A stretch of 64,000 nucleotides of DNA, taken from the NCBI RefSeq assembly GCF_030445035.2, contig NC_080682.1, forward strand, positions 36,004,770 through 36,068,769, written 5' to 3'. This stretch comes from Dasypus novemcinctus (lineage: Eukaryota; Chordata; Mammalia; Cingulata; Dasypodidae). The notes under the pieces are model-generated. The model was not told where the DNA came from and made no database searches. It was given only the letters and a program-made list of their open reading frames with translations. Each line of letters begins with the position of its first letter. The first letter of the stretch is position 1. Shown here piece after piece: positions 58,477 to 64,000 of this stretch. The position numbers were made by a program, and so were the translations under genes.

Positions 58477-59395
58477 TCATCCTTTGTCATATGAGATCAA
58501 TGTCTTACTCCATAACTTCCTCATGGCTGTTTTTACTTCTGCATTTGGCAGTGTAAAAATCAGAGGGTTTAGTAAAGGTGTTCCAATTGTCTGAAATACA
58601 GCTATCATCTTATTCATGGGGAAGGTGGTTGCGGGATGTGTGTATATAAATATGCAAGGAACAAAGAACAAGATAACTATGATGATGTGAGAGATGGAGG
58701 TAGAGAGTGCTTTTCTCTTCCCTTCAGCACTGTGGTATCTGAGAGAATGTAAAATGATAGCATAGGAAACCATCAGCATGATAAAACTAACTGTGCAAAT
58801 GACACCGATAATAAATTGATCGCACAGATGTCTGTATAGGCAAGTTTCAAAAAGGGCTGCAAATCATAAAAATAGTGATCAATCCCATTGAGACAATATA
58901 AAGGTAAACTTAAAGCCAGAAAAATCTGAACTACAGAATGCACACAGGATCCCAGCCAGGCTACTGCCACCAACACACTGCAGACCCACCGGCTCCTGAT
59001 GGTAGCATAGTGTAAGGGCTTGCTGATGGCCACATAGTGGTCAATGGCCATGAGGATAAGGATGAAGATCTCCAGGCAGCCAAAGAAATGGAATGAAAAG
59101 TCTTGGATTATGGACTCACTGAAAGAGGTAGTGGTCTTCTTTGAAAAGGCGTCCGCAATCATTCTAGGGGCTATGGAAGTAGAGAAGCAGGTATCAGATA
59201 AGGATAAGTAGAACAGGAAGAAGTACATTGGACTCCCAGGCATCTGCTGGTCTTGATGGTGACAATAATCAGTAAGTTACCCAGCAAGGTACCCAAGTAG
59301 AAAAGTAAGGAAATGATGAACATTATCTTCTTCCCAAAAGTATCTTGGGTCAACCCATGCAGAATGAACTCAGTCACATTATTATGCAGCTGCAT
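58477..59395 (-). pseudogene. Olfactory receptor pseudogene, OR4C-like, the best preserved (OR pseudogene 4)
   Basis: The exon is nearly full length and keeps both an ATG (59395-59393) and a TGA (58479-58477). The first frame gives QLHNNVTEFILHGLTQDTF and TM1 (LGTLLGNLLIIVTIKTSR). A one-base shift near 59240 continues with SPMYFFLFYLSLSDTCFSTS, TM3 and a MAIDHYVAISKP motif (DRY changed to DHY), TM4, and loop 2 with YDLQPFLKLAYTD, where OR4C-type text normally has CDLQ...LACTD. After about 58790 a 13-base loss, judged against the matching part of OR pseudogene 2 (31868-31891), shifts frame again. The last frame gives MLMVSYAIILHSLRYHSAEG and TM7 PLLNPLIFTLPNAEVKTAMR. Two frameshifts plus altered loop cysteines make a working receptor very unlikely. 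Confidence 0.93.
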
Positions 59396-59420
59396 GATTT
59401 CATGAATGAGGAGAAGATGT

Positions 59421-59690
59421 AAGTGTGAAATGGTTTATCTACAAAAATAAAGAAGTTAATATATGGCGATTTTATGTAATAACATAAGCAAATTAATTCA
59501 CAGTGCTGTGTAATGAAGTAGACTATTTTAAGAAAAATAAATATTCCCCATCTGAGACAGGCTAGTGGTTTCTTCTTAAGTCACTTTAAATCTTTGTTAT
59601 TCAATTTTTGATAACACTTTGTAAGGTCATCAAGACTCAAATAAGCTTAAAATGTGATACTGTCCTGAAACACTCTTCAAATGTCCTTCT
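59421..59690 (+). repeat. Tandem duplication upstream of OR pseudogene 4, unit 1
   Basis: This 270-bp unit begins AAGTGTGAAATGGTTTATCT and is followed at once by a second copy with the same start. Shared blocks include GTGCTGTGTAATGA-like, CTATTTTAAG, TTCTTAAGTCACTTTAA and CATCAAGACTCAAAT. Confidence 0.9.
59439..59455 (-). promoter_or_regulatory. Likely relic splice acceptor before OR pseudogene 4
   Basis: On the minus strand TTTATTTTTGTAG lies 43 bases before the ATG. The distance matches that of the acceptor at OR pseudogene 2 (44 bases). Function is inferred from layout. Confidence 0.45.
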
Positions 59691-60230
59691 AAGTGTGAAA
59701 TGGTTTATCTGCAAAAATGAAGGAGTTTTATTAACAACAGCCATCTTTTATTTATTTATTTTGTAGGAGGTACAGGGGATTGGGAACCTGGGATCTTGTA
59801 CATGGGAAGCAGGAACTCAAACTACTGAGCTACACTGCTCTGCAGACTAATGGCTATTAGTGATGGGAGCACTATAAGATGAATGCCATTAATACCACAG
59901 AAATGCATAATTGAGAGTGTAAAATGGAAATTTTGGGTTATAGCTATGTTACTGCAATAAAAAGTTTTAAAACCAAAAATAAATAAAGGAGTTAATATAT
60001 ATGGTGATTTTATGGAATTATATAAGCAAACTAATTCATAGTACTGTGTAATGATATAGGCTATTTTAAGCAAAATAAATATTCCTCATCAGAGACAGTC
60101 TAGTGGTTTATTCTTAAGTCACTTTAAGTCTTTGTTACTCAATTTTTGGTAACAGTTCAAGGGTCATCAAGACTCAAATTAGCTTAAAAGGTGATACTTT
60201 CCTGAAACACTCCTTAAATGCCACTCTTTC
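59691..60230 (+). repeat. Tandem duplication upstream of OR pseudogene 4, unit 2
   Basis: This unit repeats 59421-59690 but is interrupted by a 258-bp retroposon. Sequence differences between the units are scattered, so the duplication is old. Confidence 0.9.
59728..59985. mobile_element. Compound retroposon with short tRNA-derived SINE
   Basis: The insert is bounded by the direct repeat AAGGAGTT (59720-59727 and 59986-59993). From about 59755 to 59845 it contains, on the minus strand, a short tRNA-like SINE (GAGCTACAC...CATGGGAAGCAGG on the plus strand), a type common in armadillo. The right part ends in an A-rich tail on the plus strand and is of unknown family. Confidence 0.6.
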
Positions 60231-60533
60231 TTAGCTTTGACTTGATGCTGCTGTTATTATTTTGACTTATTAAGTGAATGTGAAATCTAGACACATGACT
60301 CCAATTTGTTTTTGCTTCAATATTATTTACTTCAATTTATTATTTACTTGGGACCCAGGTTTTTTCATGGTTTGCCATTCAGCATTAAAGATATATTTTT
60401 CTGCCGTTGTTAAGTTAATGCAGTCAAACACTCCCCATCCCCCCCAAATAATGCCTTATTTGAGTATATATGTATACATTACATATGTTATACATATTTA
60501 TACATATATATAAATATATATGTCCCACTTCTT

Positions 60534-61102
60534 TTTTTGTCTTTATTTATTTTTTAATGTTACATTAAAAAAATATGAGGTCCCCATATACCCCCCACCC
60601 CCCTCACCCCACTCCTCCCCTCATAACAACCTCCTTCATCATTATGAGACATTCATTGCATTTGGTGAATACATCTCTGAGCACTGCTGCCCCTCATGGT
60701 CAATGGTCTACATCATAGCCCACACTTTCCCATGGTCCACCCAGTGGGCCATGGGAGGACATACAATGTCTGGTAACTGTCCCTGCAGCACCACCCTGGA
60801 CAACTCCAATCCCTGAAAATGCCCCCACATCACATCTCTTCCTCCCACTCCCTACCCCCAGCAGCCACCATGGCCACTTTCTCCACACCAATGCCACATT
60901 TTCTTCAATTACTAATCACAATAGTTCATGAATAGAATATCAGTAAGTCCACTCTAATCCATACTCTATTCCTCCATCCTGTGGACCTTAGAATGGTTGT
61001 GTCAATTCCACATCTATATCAAGAGGGAGCTTAGATTCCAGATTCCACATGGATGCTGGATGCAATTCTCCTGCTTTAAGTTGTAGGCACTATTGGCTCC
61101 CA
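60534..61102 (-). mobile_element. 5'-truncated L1, 3'UTR, minus strand, with 16-bp TSD
   Basis: The reverse complement matches 8091-8625 and the right part of 44975-45835. It is enclosed by a perfect 16-bp duplication ATATGTCCCACTTCTT (60518-60533 and 61103-61118). The plus strand carries a C-rich stretch at 60589-60620, the complement of the G-rich segment near the L1 3' end. Confidence 0.85.
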
Positions 61103-61118
61103 ATATGTCCCACTTCTT

Positions 61119-63824
61119 CATTGCATAATCTCTCTCATATATTCCAGATCAAAGAGAGAAACACGAAAAAGTTATGCCTTCTATATAATCTGTTTCTACC
61201 TTCAAACAACTTACTAATATTTAGTACATGACATATACTAAACAGAAATGTTCTTTTCTAATTGGTAATAAAATATCTCAAATATCCTCATTTCTTTTTC
61301 ATCTTTTTTATCCTCCATTTTCTGAAAAGCACCCATTAGAACACTGAGTCCCTGAAGTTACATTTCTAAATGAAAAGGTGAGGAGTTTTAATCAGTAGTT
61401 CATGCTTTTGTATTCAAATTTTAGCTTAAGCATTTTAGACCTGAGTTGGTGGGTAAGAGGGGTTGTCAGTAGGAATTTGATTTGGGATCAAATCATAATT
61501 GTAATCCCCAATGGAATTTGTTTGATACTGGTTCTGAAAATCTCATGTTCCTGAAATAGAGCAGAGAAGCAAAAGAAGGAGGGAGATGTGGTTTTAGAAA
61601 ATAGGGATAGTGGCTAGATGGTAACTGAGTTTTTCATTAAATTTGTCCTGGAAAAGTCAATGATTATAAAACTTTGAAATGTCACTTCTTTCAAAAGGAA
61701 TTTGTTTTTCAAATTTAGAATTGAACATCATCATGGGCTTTATATCCAAGGACAAAAAAGTTTTTCTGTATCTTTTTTTGCCTATATGATATTGGAAGTC
61801 ACACTATATGCAAGTAAAAATATAAAATGAAATGTTACATATTTAAATATAATCTAACAATTTACCTAGTCTGTTGTGCACCCCAACCCAACCATACTTA
61901 CTGTCCATTAATTTCAAAGTTGTAAATTCGCCAAAGTCCAGATCATGATAGAAGGAAATGATTACCTTAAGCACTGGATTTTTTTTTCACATTAATCCTT
62001 GCTTTTTAAGGGGATTCAAACAGAAGTTTTACATTTTTTATTTTCTCTCAAAACTGATATATGAATGCAGCTCATTTTTTTCCCGGGGATGTATGTAGCA
62101 CCTTTCAACAGATTTTCAAAGGAATTTGTGACAAAAAAATGGGTTACAATGTTATGGAGACAAATTAGTACTAGTAAAATAGCACATATTCTAATAATTA
62201 CTGTACTTACCTCAGTTCTTCAAACAAGATTGGCCATCCAAAAAGATGTCATAAAATTTAATACCCATTGCCTATGCTTCTTATATCTGGTTGCCCCAAA
62301 TGTCATGAAAGTAACATGTAATGCTTTGTTTCCTCAAATCTTATCAGGCAGATAAGCAGGAGCATTATGGAGGAACACTGTTAACAAGATTCAAGGGGAA
62401 GGAATTTGGGCAGGGGCAAATTTTCAGGAACTCCCCACCATAGGGAATATTATCATTGACCTTCCTTAAATAGTTTTTATTCTCTTTGTCATTATGTGTG
62501 CTCTGAATGCTCTCTGAAAAATACTTGTCCAAATTGTCTAACCAAATCTCAAAAGTGTGTGTCAACTTAAATTACATTCTTTAGCTATCATGTTTGGAAA
62601 CATGTGAGGAGTAATAATTCTATATTGTGATATACAGTATTTTATTCAATGCAGCCAAACAAATATGAAAATCTGGCATTATCTAGAAACTACATCAAGA
62701 TCCTCACTTGCATTAATATTTTCTCTACTTTCTCATTAGACATAATCTCTTCTATCACCCATAGTTCTTAGTGAGGACTTATCCTCATTTGCCTTACATT
62801 AAAGCATCTTTAAACTTTCCTATACTCTGCCATTTCAAGAAACTATAAGAAATGTTACGACTTGAAAGGAATGTATCATATCATCATACAACATTAACAT
62901 TTTTTTACATATAATGTGTTCAAAAGATTGATTTTTTCCAAAGTTTATATTTCAGTCTATTTATTTCTTATATTAACAGCTAATCTCTAAAATCATTGAT
63001 TTGTTCATTTTCTTCTATTCCTTTCTCCAAAGATGTGGGTGCAGTAGAGTCATAAGATATATGCAAGTATATTAGAAGATTATGTGGGGTTATTCTGTAA
63101 TGATATATCCCTGGGTTTATAAAAATGGAAAAAATCTATCATTTATCACTTATAAGACTGTCTAAATTAGGGTAAAGTTTGTTCATCCCTTTTTTGATAC
63201 CAGCCTGTTTAAAAAATGCTGAAAAAAATGTTCATCTCTACATTCCAGAGGAAATATTTTAAGACATAAGGATGTAAGATAATGGTATCCTAGATAGTAT
63301 GATTCCTTAAAGCTTTCCTTCCTTTGCTAGTTAGAAATACTCCAGATTTTGTGAAGTTAAACTTTTCGTTTGTCTATTGAAACTACAAGATTACCAAATT
63401 AAACTCTCATACACAGTAACAAAAGTTTGGAGGTGTAAAGAGTCTCAAGAAGGCCATTTACCAAGAAAAAGGGAAAAATCACAATTACGTGAGAATGGAG
63501 TTAGAGAACATATAGAAGAAAGAGTAGGCCATTTAAAAAAGAGGAAGCAATCATCAAAGAAAATTCCAAACATACCTAATATCCTAAGTTACCCTTCCCT
63601 CTATTAGGAAATAGACTTAATTTGTAAGGTAAGGACTGTAAGGACTGAGGATTAATATATATATTAATTACTGTTTAGGGGGAATATATATATAAACATT
63701 GCTTCAAACTGAATAGATATTTCATATTTTTTAATTTATTTTTATTTGCTTTACTAACTCTTGTTAGTTAAAGGTATTATTAAGGAAGCATTTGTGTTAA
63801 ATTTGATATAAAAACTTCAATAAA
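61119..63824. other. Unassigned AT-rich sequence, no gene
   Basis: Frames at 62065-62355 and 63377-63607 have no recognisable domain. Confidence 0.35.
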
Positions 63825-64000
63825 TATTTGCTTGAATAACTATTATATACTAGGCTTTGGATTTAGCACTTGACATAAGTTACATCTTTTAATCAATATA
63901 ATTATTCTATGATGTAGGTACTAATAGTGACATTTTGTAGGAGAGAAATCAGAAACATAGAAATAAAGCAGCTTAACCAGGTTCCTCATGTAGTAAGTTC
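63825..64000 (+). mobile_element. MIR SINE, cut by the window end
   Basis: TATACTAGGCTTTGGATTTA, ATGATGTAGGTACTAATAGT, ACATTTTGTAGGAGAGAAAT and CAGCTTAACCAGGTTCCTCA follow the MIR consensus in order. Confidence 0.7.

Overview
The window is mammalian nuclear DNA, most likely from a xenarthran and probably an armadillo (Dasypus-like). It is AT-rich, has no intact long reading frame, and is full of decayed retroelements. The key lineage marker is a tRNA-derived SINE of the armadillo DAS type, present in several copies at 5.4, 18.2, 35.8 and 42.9 kb, plus a short relative at 59.7 kb. An abundant G-rich L1 3'UTR type (8.1, 45.0, 60.5 kb) and a recurring ERVL-type LTR (4.4, 50.2, 52.3 kb) fit the same lineage. 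Family assignments come from recognition by eye, not from a database search.

Genes: nothing here looks like a functional protein gene. There are four olfactory receptor pseudogenes of family OR4: two on the + strand (1.2-2.1 kb and 31.3-32.3 kb) and two on the - strand (39.0-39.7 kb and 58.5-59.4 kb). The 31 kb and 58.5 kb copies look OR4C-like. All have frameshifts and some have deletions or lost start codons, so this is a decayed part of an OR4 cluster. Two of them keep a pyrimidine tract plus AG just upstream of the start, as expected for the intronless coding exon of an OR gene. A fifth pseudogene, at about 10.2-12.9 kb, is a nearly complete processed copy of PTPN11 (SHP-2) mRNA that still carries a mutated GC-rich 5'UTR.

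Layout: 0-5 kb OR pseudogene and a solo LTR; 5-9 kb a SINE and a local duplication holding an L1 insertion; 10-13 kb PTPN11 retrocopy; 13-28 kb almost continuous old L1 and LTR debris with SINE insertions; 29-32 kb L1 and an OR pseudogene; 32-39 kb mostly unassigned sequence, a polypurine tract and a SINE; 39-46 kb OR pseudogene, L1, MIR, SINE, LTR; 46-49 kb unassigned; 49-54 kb a Tigger DNA transposon split by an ERVL-like provirus; 55-58 kb MaLR debris; 58-61 kb OR pseudogene with a tandemly duplicated upstream region and a late L1 insertion; 61-64 kb unassigned, ending in a MIR.

I found no evidence of a new biological system. The best second-look items are the nested Tigger/ERVL structure with target site duplications, the upstream duplication at the 58.5 kb OR pseudogene, the SINEs with a doubled 3' module, the 31-bp near-perfect inverted repeat at 24.8 kb, and the PTPN11 retrocopy.
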